Positions 57,120 to 64,000 of a stretch of 64,000 bases of DNA are shown piece after piece. Location: contig NZ_JAFBBP010000001.1 in the NCBI RefSeq assembly GCF_016907275.1, forward strand, positions 5,694,001 through 5,758,000. The letters are read 5' to 3'. The stretch is from Micromonospora luteifusca. Lineage in GTDB: Bacteria > Actinomycetota > Actinomycetes > Mycobacteriales > Micromonosporaceae. A model generated the notes under the pieces. It searched no databases. It saw only the letters and a program-made list of their open reading frames with translations, and was not told the origin of the DNA. How positions within the stretch are numbered: the stretch's first letter is position 1; each line of letters starts with the position of its first letter. Both the position numbers and the translations under genes were made by a program.

Positions 57120-58847
57120 CTACTTGGGCGGGATGAGGCCGGCGATCTCGCAGCGGGTGAGCAGCCAGGGCAGGTGCGGCGTCCCGATCTGTCCGCGGCC
57201 GCGGGCGACGACCACCAGCGTGACGTCGCCGACGCGCATCACCGCGCGGTCACCGCTGGCGTACGCCTCGTCGCCGATGCCCGGAAGCAGGGTCGCCGCC
57301 CTGCGCCCGTTCGTTTGCCACGCGAGCCTCCCGGCCATGCCGGCGGCCCATTCCGCGCGCAGCAGCAGGCTGTTGTCGGCCTCGGAGCGGAAGTCAACGC
57401 GCTGTGGCTGTTGCCGACGGTCCGCGCGTACCGGTTGGCCGACGAGCCGTGCCACGTCGTCGACCGACAGCGGAAGGGGTCCTGCCGTGCGGACTTCGCC
57501 GAAGAAATCCCTGAGCGCCGGGCCGGTCTGTTCGTCGGCGAACGCGGCCGCCGGCCGGGCTTGCGCCGCCGATCGCCGGATCACCGCGGTGACCCGTCTG
57601 CTCCAGGGCCGGGCGGTGATCGTTACGACGTCGCCGGAGTGGCATCGGTCGCTCCACCTGGCGGGCAGCCCCCAGGCCGTGGTCGTGTCCGTGGTGCCGT
57701 CGTCGATTACCAGGTAGTCGAGTCGGGGACGGCCGTTGTGCTGCCGCCAGGGACGGCGTGCGAGGACTTCGCCGGTGACCTCCTCGGACCTCGCCAGGTC
57801 GAGCAGGGCACGGACCAGCACGTAGACGCCGACGGTGATCAGCGCGTATCCGGGTAGCGAGTACCGGCTTGGGTGACCGGCGATGGCCGCGGCGATCGAA
57901 CCTGCCACCACGAACAGCATCGCTTGGAGGATCAGGGTGCGGGTGGTGCTGGCACGCCAGGGGCCTCGCGGGTACCGCACCCGGATCCGGCGCCAGCCGC
58001 CCTGGTACGACGACCACAGCCTGCGCCGGGTGCCGACCTCGAGATCGAGCACGTCACTGGCCCGCCGGGTGACGCCCAGAGCGGCGCCGTACGCCAGGTA
58101 ACGGTCCCAGACCGCCACCGCCGAGGGTGGCAATTCCGCGAACTGCTCGTGGTTTCGCAGCCAGACCTGTACCCCGAGCCAGCGGGAGGCGGCCTCCAGC
58201 CCGGTCGGGGTGTCCCGTTCGCCGATGTGCTGCACCAGGCCGACAAGCGCGGCGGCGAACGGCAGGACAAAGCAGAACGCCACGAGGCGGTGGGTGTGGT
58301 GCACGGCCATGGAGCCGCACGTCACGGCGATCGCGAGCGTGCCGAAGTGCAGTGCCGTCATCATTGTTCGGCCGAACCGGCGCTCGGACAGCCCGGCCGC
58401 CCTCGCGTCGGCGACCACGGCGGCGCGCAGCCGGCTGTTCCAAGCCTTTGACTCGTTCTCGTTGCGGAAGGCCAGCGCGGTCAGCGGTACCACTCCGTCG
58501 ACGGCGAGCCCGCGGATGCGGTCCAGCACCTGCCGCTCGTACGGCCGCAGACCGCTTGGGTCCGGCTGATTGCGGGCCAGGTGCACGGTGGTGCGGTAGG
58601 GGTCGGCATCCGGCTGGCGCAGCTCGTAGTAACCGGCCGCAGCCAGATCCAGCACCGTCGACTCAGCCGTGTCGACGCTCGTGGACCAGCCGTTGACCAG
58701 CATGCTGACTACGGCCGGCGACTCCGAGCCGAGGTCCATAGTGGCTGGTCCCACCGGCGGCGCCGCGGGCCGGGTGACGATTCGGCAGCCTGCATACGCG
58801 ATCAGCCAGAGCCCTACGCTGGCCACGGCGATGATGAGTTCGAGCAT
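57120..58847 (-). CDS. Membrane protein of DUF2207-like type, partner of LemA
   Basis: 575 aa. An N-terminal transmembrane anchor ([18 protein letters not shown]) is followed by a winged-helix-like region ([20 protein letters not shown], about residues 58-77). There is a hydrophobic pair at about 165-205 and another near 310-345, with soluble C-terminal domains. The winged-helix then TM-pair layout resembles DUF2207 proteins that are commonly encoded next to LemA. Starts 4 bases after the lemA stop, so it is co-transcribed. Function unknown; likely envelope-related. Confidence 0.65.
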   Translation of the reverse strand: MLELIIAVASVGLWLIAYAGCRIVTRPAAPPVGPATMDLGSESPAVVSMLVNGWSTSVDTAESTVLDLAAAGYYELRQPDADPYRTTVHLARNQPDPSGLRPYERQVLDRIRGLAVDGVVPLTALAFRNENESKAWNSRLRAAVVADARAAGLSERRFGRTMMTALHFGTLAIAVTCGSMAVHHTHRLVAFCFVLPFAAALVGLVQHIGERDTPTGLEAASRWLGVQVWLRNHEQFAELPPSAVAVWDRYLAYGAALGVTRRASDVLDLEVGTRRRLWSSYQGGWRRIRVRYPRGPWRASTTRTLILQAMLFVVAGSIAAAIAGHPSRYSLPGYALITVGVYVLVRALLDLARSEEVTGEVLARRPWRQHNGRPRLDYLVIDDGTTDTTTAWGLPARWSDRCHSGDVVTITARPWSRRVTAVIRRSAAQARPAAAFADEQTGPALRDFFGEVRTAGPLPLSVDDVARLVGQPVRADRRQQPQRVDFRSEADNSLLLRAEWAAGMAGRLAWQTNGRRAATLLPGIGDEAYASGDRAVMRVGDVTLVVVARGRGQIGTPHLPWLLTRCEIAGLIPPK

Positions 58848-58851
58848 CGGT

Positions 58852-59418
58852 CTAGAAACTGACCTCGACCGGGCCTCGTTCCGAACCGGCCACCGCGAAC
58901 AACTCCCGCCGGTGGAAGCCGAGCAAACCCGCGATCAGGTTGGCGGGAAAGCTTTCGATCGCAGTGTTGTACTGCTGCACGGCGTACGTCACAAACTGCC
59001 GCGAGTATGCGATCTTGTTCTCGGTGGTCGCGAGCTCGGCCTGCAGCGCCGCGAAGTTCTCATTCGCCCGCAGCTGCGGGTACGCCTCGCCGAGCGCGAT
59101 GAGCCGGCCCAGCGCCCCGCTCAGCGCGCTCTCGGCGTCGGCCTGGCCGGCGTCGCCGCCGGAGTGAGCCATGGCCGCGCCGCGGGCGGTTACCACGGCG
59201 TCGAGGGTGCCGCGCTCGTGCGCCGCGTATCCCTTGACGGTCTCGACGATGTTCGGGATGAGGTCGTGCCGCCGCTTGAGCTGTACGTCGATCTGCGACC
59301 AGGACGCATCGACCTGGTTACGCATGCGGACCAGCTTGTTGTACAAACTGACCAGCCACACCGCGAGCAGCGTAACGGCAGCCAGCCCGACCAGACCGAC
59401 GACCACAACCGATATCAT
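58852..59418 (-). CDS. lemA: LemA family protein
   Basis: 188 aa from ATG at 59,418 (ATG at 59,427 is also possible). N-terminal transmembrane helix (VVVVGLVGLAAVTLLAVWLV), then the LemA coiled-coil core with VDASWSQIDVQLKRRHDLIP, LRANENFAALQAELATTENK and the end ANLIAGLLGF. First gene of a two-gene unit with the DUF2207-like gene. Function in bacteria is not well established. Confidence 0.9.
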   Translation of the reverse strand: MISVVVVGLVGLAAVTLLAVWLVSLYNKLVRMRNQVDASWSQIDVQLKRRHDLIPNIVETVKGYAAHERGTLDAVVTARGAAMAHSGGDAGQADAESALSGALGRLIALGEAYPQLRANENFAALQAELATTENKIAYSRQFVTYAVQQYNTAIESFPANLIAGLLGFHRRELFAVAGSERGPVEVSF

Positions 59419-59570
59419 GGCGGGCAAGATAGCTTACTGGGCTAAGCGTGCCGGCGGTGGCCCGCACTGGTTGACTGAGCCATTGCGCGCAACGGTCCGC
59501 TTGCCGACTGTAGTGGGCTCAGTGTCCGGAAGGTCCGAGACGCGCCTGATCGGCCATGCCACGTAGAAAA

Positions 59571-59632
59571 GGCGCAGAACCCCGGTACGAAGTGGTCCTC
59601 TCGCAGATCAACTTCACAGGGGTCCTGCGCCG
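59571..59632 (+). promoter_or_regulatory. Inverted repeat upstream of the IS5-type transposase
   Basis: ggcgcagaacccc and its near-complement ggggtcctgcgcc (one mismatch) are separated by about 35 bases just before the ATG. Could be a transposase-binding subterminal repeat or a translation-controlling hairpin. Confidence 0.5.
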
Positions 59633-59635
59633 ACG

Positions 59636-60456
59636 ATGAGTGTCACATACACCGCCGTGTTACCCGTAGGCGAGCACACCGTGGACTTCCTGACCGGGTT
59701 GTTCGCCGCCGAGCGCGTCCGCCGTGGCACCCGGGCCGGCACCCGCGCCCTGTGCTGCCGCGACCAGGCCGTCATGGTGTTGCGCTGGTTCCTCGACGGC
59801 ACCCGGATGCGGCAACTCGCCACCGACAACCAGATCAGCATCTCGACCGGCTACGACTATCTGAACGAGGGCATCGATGTCCTCGCCGCCCGCACGCCCA
59901 GCCTGCACGCCGCGCTACTCGCGGCCAAGGCGGCCGGGCACGACTACGTGAACATCGACGGCACCCTGATCGAGACCGACCGGTGCCGCACTCCCGGCCC
60001 GACCGAGGGCGTGGACTTGTGGTGGTCCGGCAAACACGACCAGCACGGCGGTAACGTCCAGGTCGTCACCGTGCCGGACGGCTGGCCGATCTGGACCTCC
60101 GAGGTACGGCCCGGCCGGGAACACGACACCACCGCCGCACGCGCCCACGCCGAGATCCTGCCCGCTCTCACCGAGGCCGGCGCCGACCTGCGCACCTTGG
60201 GCGATCTGGGCTACGAGGGTCTCGCCGACACGGTCACCGTCGCGTTCAAAAACCGAAAACCGGCGGACTGCTCCTCGCCCAGCAGCAGTTCAACAAGGCA
60301 CACAACAGCCTGCGCGCGATCGGTGAACGCGGCAACTCGCTGCTCAAGACGACCTTCAGAGCGCTACGCAATATCAGCCTCAACCCGTGGCGGATCGGGA
60401 AGATCGTCGCCGCCGCGCTGGTCATCCTCCACATCGACCACGATCGCACAACATGA
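59636..60456 (+). CDS. IS5-family transposase, apparently needing a -1 frameshift
   Basis: DDE transposase of the IS5/DDE_4 type, about 273 aa if read through. The zero frame (ATG 59,636) covers HTH (MRQLATDNQISISTGYDYL), the first catalytic Asp in YVNIDGTLIETDR (about residue 106), DLWWSGKHDQHG, and the second Asp in LGDLGYEG. At about 60,246-60,252 the sequence ttcaaaaacc allows slippage on the A run. The -1 frame then gives KKPKTGGLLLAQQQFNKAHN, with the catalytic Glu in RAIGERGNSLLK, and ends IDHDRTT at 60,456. Without the shift the product lacks the DDE Glu. Either a programmed frameshift or a one-base deletion. Confidence 0.75.
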
Positions 60457-60490
60457 CGACCGTCCGTAGTCACTACCTTGCCCGGAAAGG

Positions 60491-60700
60491 CTGATTGGCC
60501 TGGGGAGATGAAGATCTTCTCGGGTAACGGCGGTAACATCCGGTAACGGATGATCTTTGTTGGCAGTAACCCTGTGGGCGTTTGGGTATCGGCCTGATCG
60601 CTGTTGATAGCTCTGACCTGCCTTTTCACCTGCGTTCTGAGTGGTGCGGCATTTTGGTCTCTTGATTCCGCGTCAAGCGCTGCAGGTGCCGGCAGCTGTC
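60491..60700 (+). repeat. Copy 2 of the ~200-bp dispersed repeat with GGTAAC units
   Basis: Direct-orientation partner of 47,651-47,865. Nearly identical for about 77 bases, then diverged similarity to gcgtcaagcgctgcagg. It lies just after the IS5-type element. Confidence 0.75.
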
Positions 60701-61090
60701 ATCATGTTGAGCGGCCTCGACCGAATCCTTAGGTGCCCGCGGCCGTCCTCAGCTCGATTGGAGCCGGGTCCAAAATGTCGTGCGCTGCCTGGACGCCGGC
60801 CGTTGCTGCTGTCGCTGTGCGGCCGTCACGCCTGATGCCTGGCGTCTGGCGTCTGGCGTCTGGCGCGGAGAGTAAGGGCCGTCGCACAACGATGGCCGTT
60901 GACCGGTGGCGTGGTGGGCCGGCAGCCGGGGCTGGGCCGCGCGGCCAGCGACCCGCGTAGGCGTAGGGGAGGGGCGCGCCGGCCCGTCGGCGAGATGGCG
61001 GCGGCCGCGGGCTGCGGCTACGGCGCCTCCGGCAGGGGCGCAACGACCTCCTCTCCAGCGAGTGGGGCAACCGTCCCGGGCAGCTGTTGA
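60701..61090. other. No supported gene
   Basis: Very GC-rich with overlapping open frames on both strands and a short tctggcg repeat (60,845-60,862). Nothing here resembles a protein I recognise. Confidence 0.5.
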
Positions 61091-61856
61091 GCGCGGCCGT
61101 TCTGCGCCTCGAGCCGGCCCGGCTGCCGGCCACACTGCCGCTGAACGTCAAGACTGCCGACGGCGCCAGCAACGATCCGTACGCCACCGGCGCGCCGCTG
61201 ATCCTGCACGCCACCGGCATCCGGAACGCGTTCGACCTGGTATCGGACAGCAACGGGCACCTCTACGTGCCGACCAATGGCTCGGCCGCCGGTTGCAACA
61301 CACCGGGCATGCCCGACCCCGCTGCCGGCATCATGCGCCCGGCGCGACTACACCGGACCGTCTGTGCCCGCGCTGACCAGCGTGCTCACCTCGGAGACCG
61401 ACTACGTCTTCGACGCCCGACCCGGCAGGTACTACGGCCACCCGACCGCCCTGCGGTGCGAGTGGGTGCTGGCCCGCGGCGACCTGACCGCAGGCGTCGA
61501 CCCGTTCGAACTCCCCGTGTACCCCAAGGGCGCCGCACCCGACCCCGCCTTCGACCTGGCCGAAACCTACGACGCCGGCCAACACGCCAGCGCCAACGGC
61601 GTAATCGAGTACCGAGGCGGCGCGTTCGGCGGCAGACTGCGCGGCAGGCTGCTCATCGTGCGGCACTCCGCAGGCCAGGACATCCAAACCTTCGACGTCT
61701 CGGCCGGCGGAACGCTGTCCAACCGCCGCACCGGCATCCCCCGCATTCACCGGGTTCCGCCAACCGCTCGACGTCACCGAGGACACCGCCGCCGGATATC
61801 TCTACATCACCGAACTCGGCGCGAGCCGGATCACTCTGCTCAAACCCCGCCCGTGA
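61091..61856 (+). pseudogene. Decayed secreted sugar/sorbosone dehydrogenase-like gene (3' part)
   Basis: Three successive frames give one recognisable protein: LPLNVKTADGASNDPYATGA and IRNAFDLVSDSNGHLYVPTN; then TDYVFDARPGRYYGHPTALR, GVIEYRGGAFGGRLRGRLLI and QDIQTFDVSAGG; then PLDVTEDTAAGYLYITELGA ending at 61,856. This matches the C-terminal part of beta-propeller glucose/sorbosone dehydrogenase-type proteins. At least two frameshifts and no start, so non-functional. Confidence 0.7.
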
Positions 61857-62096
61857 CAATGTCGCTGCCGCGACGGGGGACAACGGAAACGGGGCGACCG
61901 GGCACGCGTACGCGAAGACCGATCGTCGCCGTCCGCGACGTCAACATTCTCAACGTCACAGGGGGAGGGCTTCCAGCGCCGGCCTCGAACCGCCAGGCCC
62001 GGGTTCCGGGAGGTCTCCCGTCCACTGAACCTCGACCATGGCCCGTACGACTTTGTGAGACGATCGGCCGGGGTCCATCGACATAGGAGTTCGCAA

Positions 62097-62741
62097 GTGC
62101 GGGTCGTCTTGGGCGAGGATCTCGCCCTGCTTCGCCACGGTCTCATCCGGATGCTGGAGTCCTCCGGCTTCGAGGTCATCGCCTGGGCTGACAACGGGCC
62201 CGGCCTCAAGGCGGCTCTCATCGAGCACCGGCCCGACGTGGCCGTCGTCGACGTGCGGATGCCGCCTGACCACACCGACGACGGGCTGCGCGCGGCCATC
62301 GAGGCCCGGGCCGTGGTACCGCGGCTACCGGTGCTGGTGCTGTCCCAGTTCGTTGAGCCGCTCTATGCCAAGGAACTGCTCTCGGACGGCCAGGGCGCGG
62401 TCGGCTACCTGCTGAAGGACCGGGTCATGGACGTCGAGCAGTTCATCGAGGCGGTCCAGCGGGTGGCGAGCGGCGGTACCGCGATGGACCCCGAGGTGAT
62501 CGCGCAGCTGCTGACGGGGCGATCGCGGGAGCGGTCCCTGGAGCCGTTGAGCCCGCGGGAGCGGGAAGTGCTCGCCCTGATGGCGGAGGGCCGGTCGAAC
62601 GTCGCCGTCGCCCGGCGCCTGTTCATCACGGAGAAGGCGATTGCGAAGCACATCAACAACATTTTCATGAAGCTGGGGTTGCACCTGGCCGAGGGTGACA
62701 ACCGGCGGGTGCTGGCGGTCCTCGCGTACCTCGGCGGCTGA
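62097..62741 (+). CDS. LuxR/NarL-family response regulator
   Basis: 214 aa from GTG at 62,097, eight bases after AGGAG. The receiver domain has the phosphoacceptor Asp in VAVVDVRMPP (about residue 51) and VGYLLKDRVMD. The C-terminal LuxR HTH is LSPREREVLALMAEGRSNVA then ITEKAIAKHINNIFMKLGL. The histidine kinase gene lies tail-to-tail on the other strand, so the pair is likely a two-component system. Output genes unknown. Confidence 0.92.
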   Translation: MRVVLGEDLALLRHGLIRMLESSGFEVIAWADNGPGLKAALIEHRPDVAVVDVRMPPDHTDDGLRAAIEARAVVPRLPVLVLSQFVEPLYAKELLSDGQGAVGYLLKDRVMDVEQFIEAVQRVASGGTAMDPEVIAQLLTGRSRERSLEPLSPREREVLALMAEGRSNVAVARRLFITEKAIAKHINNIFMKLGLHLAEGDNRRVLAVLAYLGG

Positions 62742-62804
62742 GCGGACGCCGTGGGAGGTGTGCGCGCCTATGCCCGGGCAGCGACCCGCTGAGCGCCTAC
62801 ACGA

Positions 62805-62844
62805 CGCCGGGCACCCTTCGGCCGTGGCTGAAGGGGGCCCGGCG
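62805..62844. terminator. Bidirectional terminator between response regulator and kinase
   Basis: Inverted repeat cgccgggcacccttc / gaagggggcccggcg with small bulges, between two convergent genes. Confidence 0.7.
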
Positions 62845-62851
62845 TGTCCGC

Positions 62852-64000
62852 TCAGGGCCGGCGCTGCCCGTCGCGCTGGTCGGCGCCGGCCAGCGGGAAC
62901 TCGGGGGACAGCACGGCCGGCAGCTCGATGGTCAGGGTGGTGCCGCTGACCGGCGCCGGGGCCAGGGCCAGGGCCAGCGTGCCGTCGAACGCGGCGAGCC
63001 GCTGCCGTACGCCCGCCAGGCCGCCGCCGTGCCGGATCGCCGCGCCGCCCCGGCCGTTGTCGCCGATCTCCAGACGCAGCAGGTCGTTCTTCCACCTGCC
63101 GTGCACCCAGGCCCGCGTGGCACCGCTGTGTTTCACCGTGTTGGCCAGCGCTTCGGAGATGGTGAAGTAGGCCGCCGACTCCACCGGCTCGGGCAGCCGG
63201 CCCGGCACGTCGAGGTCGACGTCGATCTCCAGCGGGATGCGGATGGCCAGCGACTCGACGGCGCCGACCAGGCCACGGTCGTTGAGCACCTGCGGCCGGA
63301 GGCCGGTGATCAGCGCGCGCAGCTCGGTGATCGCCTGCGCGTTGTGGTCCCGCGCCTCGCTGAGCAGCAGCTGTGCGGCCGGGTCGTTGCGGACCAGGTT
63401 CTCCACCATGCCGAGGCTCATGCCGAGCGCCACCAGGTGCGCCTGCGCGCCGTCGTGCAGGTCCCGTTCGATCCGGCGCAGCTCGCCGGCCTGCGCGTCG
63501 ACGGTCTGAGCCCGAGTGGTGGAGAGGTGCTCGACGCGCTCGGTGAGCAGCCACCGGTCGTCCGGGCGCAGCATGGCCGCCGTGAGCCGGCCGTACGCCC
63601 GCAGCACCACCGGCGTGAGCAGCCAGAACACCCCCAGGCACACCAGGCCCCAGGGTACGCCGACGGTGAGCGCGCCGAGCGTGTCCTCGACGGTCACGCC
63701 GAAGGGGAAGTCGAGCGCGGCGCTGTCCGGCAGCAGCGACCAAAACACGGGCAGCGTGACGCTGAGCACCCCGGCGGCGAAGGTCGCCACCGGCACGGCC
63801 AGCAGCACCAGCCCGGCGGTCATGTCGACCAGCAGCCAGCGCATGTCGCGCCAGGTGGCGGGGTCGCGCAGCACGGTGGTGAACCGTGCCCACCAGCCGG
63901 TCGCGGGCAGCTGCCGATAGCCGCTGCCGACGACCGTACCCAGCTCGCGGGCCAGCCAGGCGCGCCGGCTGCCGGCCAGTGCCCGGTTGGCGAGGACCGC
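62852..64000 (-). CDS. NarL-type sensor histidine kinase, N terminus outside window
   Basis: At least 382 codons; the frame is open through base 64,000, so the start is beyond the window. Membrane segments near MTAGLVLLAVPVATFAAGVL and GLVCLGVFWLLTPVVL. HisKA_3 dimerisation box with the phospho-His in RIERDLHDGAQAHLVALGMS, then the HATPase N box EALANTVKHSG and G box IGDNGRGGAAIRHGGGLAGV. Fits as the partner of the adjacent LuxR-type regulator. Confidence 0.9.
   Translation of the reverse strand, partial: AVLANRALAGSRRAWLARELGTVVGSGYRQLPATGWWARFTTVLRDPATWRDMRWLLVDMTAGLVLLAVPVATFAAGVLSVTLPVFWSLLPDSAALDFPFGVTVEDTLGALTVGVPWGLVCLGVFWLLTPVVLRAYGRLTAAMLRPDDRWLLTERVEHLSTTRAQTVDAQAGELRRIERDLHDGAQAHLVALGMSLGMVENLVRNDPAAQLLLSEARDHNAQAITELRALITGLRPQVLNDRGLVGAVESLAIRIPLEIDVDLDVPGRLPEPVESAAYFTISEALANTVKHSGATRAWVHGRWKNDLLRLEIGDNGRGGAAIRHGGGLAGVRQRLAAFDGTLALALAPAPVSGTTLTIELPAVLSPEFPLAGADQRDGQRRP

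Overview
The window is high-GC DNA with GTG/ATG starts, tightly overlapped operons and the gene order ald-xerD-parA-scpA-scpB-rluB-cmk-der. That order and composition point to an actinomycete, most likely Micromonosporaceae (Micromonospora/Salinispora type). This is inferred from gene order and protein flavour, not from a database match.

Layout. (1) 1-8.4 kb: conserved chromosomal core for chromosome segregation, rRNA pseudouridylation, CMP kinase and ribosome assembly, closed by a strong terminator and a tRNA-Pro(GGG) gene. (2) 8.41-47.65 kb: a genomic island inserted in that tRNA. A 44-bp direct copy of the tRNA 3' half (one mismatch) lies at 47,606-47,649, and a damaged tyrosine integrase sits just inside the tRNA end. 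The island is a defence island. It holds a complete BREX type 2 (Pgl) operon pglW-X-Y-Z-brxD-brxHI (18.7-36.4 kb). Around it are a 1,203-aa helical-repeat protein with a C-terminal PIN-like domain, a restriction-endonuclease-like small protein, a broken DUF6308 gene, an IS110 element, an NLR-type (NB-ARC plus TPR) pair with matching short motifs that look like amyloid-signalling motifs, a DUF4209/HEPN-like protein, an HTH-methylase-specificity fusion with a small membrane partner, and a metallo-beta-lactamase-fold protein. (3) 47.65-60.7 kb: a patchwork of ordinary genes (transketolase, TauE exporter, secreted M20 peptidase, LemA plus a DUF2207-like protein) mixed with IS701, ISAs1, YnfA and other remnants and an IS5-type element. 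It is bracketed by two copies of a roughly 200-bp repeat containing GGTAAC units. (4) 60.7-64 kb: a decayed sugar-dehydrogenase-like gene and a tail-to-tail response regulator / histidine kinase pair that runs off the window.

How the genes work together. The Pgl proteins form one translationally coupled operon: methylase PglX, kinase PglW, ATPase PglY, phosphatase-fold PglZ, ATPase BrxD and helicase BrxHI. The most interesting less-described unit is at 37.07-40.18 kb. A small helical protein ends in a short motif that is repeated, recognisably, at the N terminus of the next gene, an NB-ARC/TPR receptor. The small gene overlaps the receptor gene by 4 bases. This is the arrangement expected for receptor-to-effector signalling by amyloid templating. 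In this copy the receptor is cut by one in-frame stop. Several other island genes (integrase, DUF6308) carry single lesions, so the island looks old or fixed in place.
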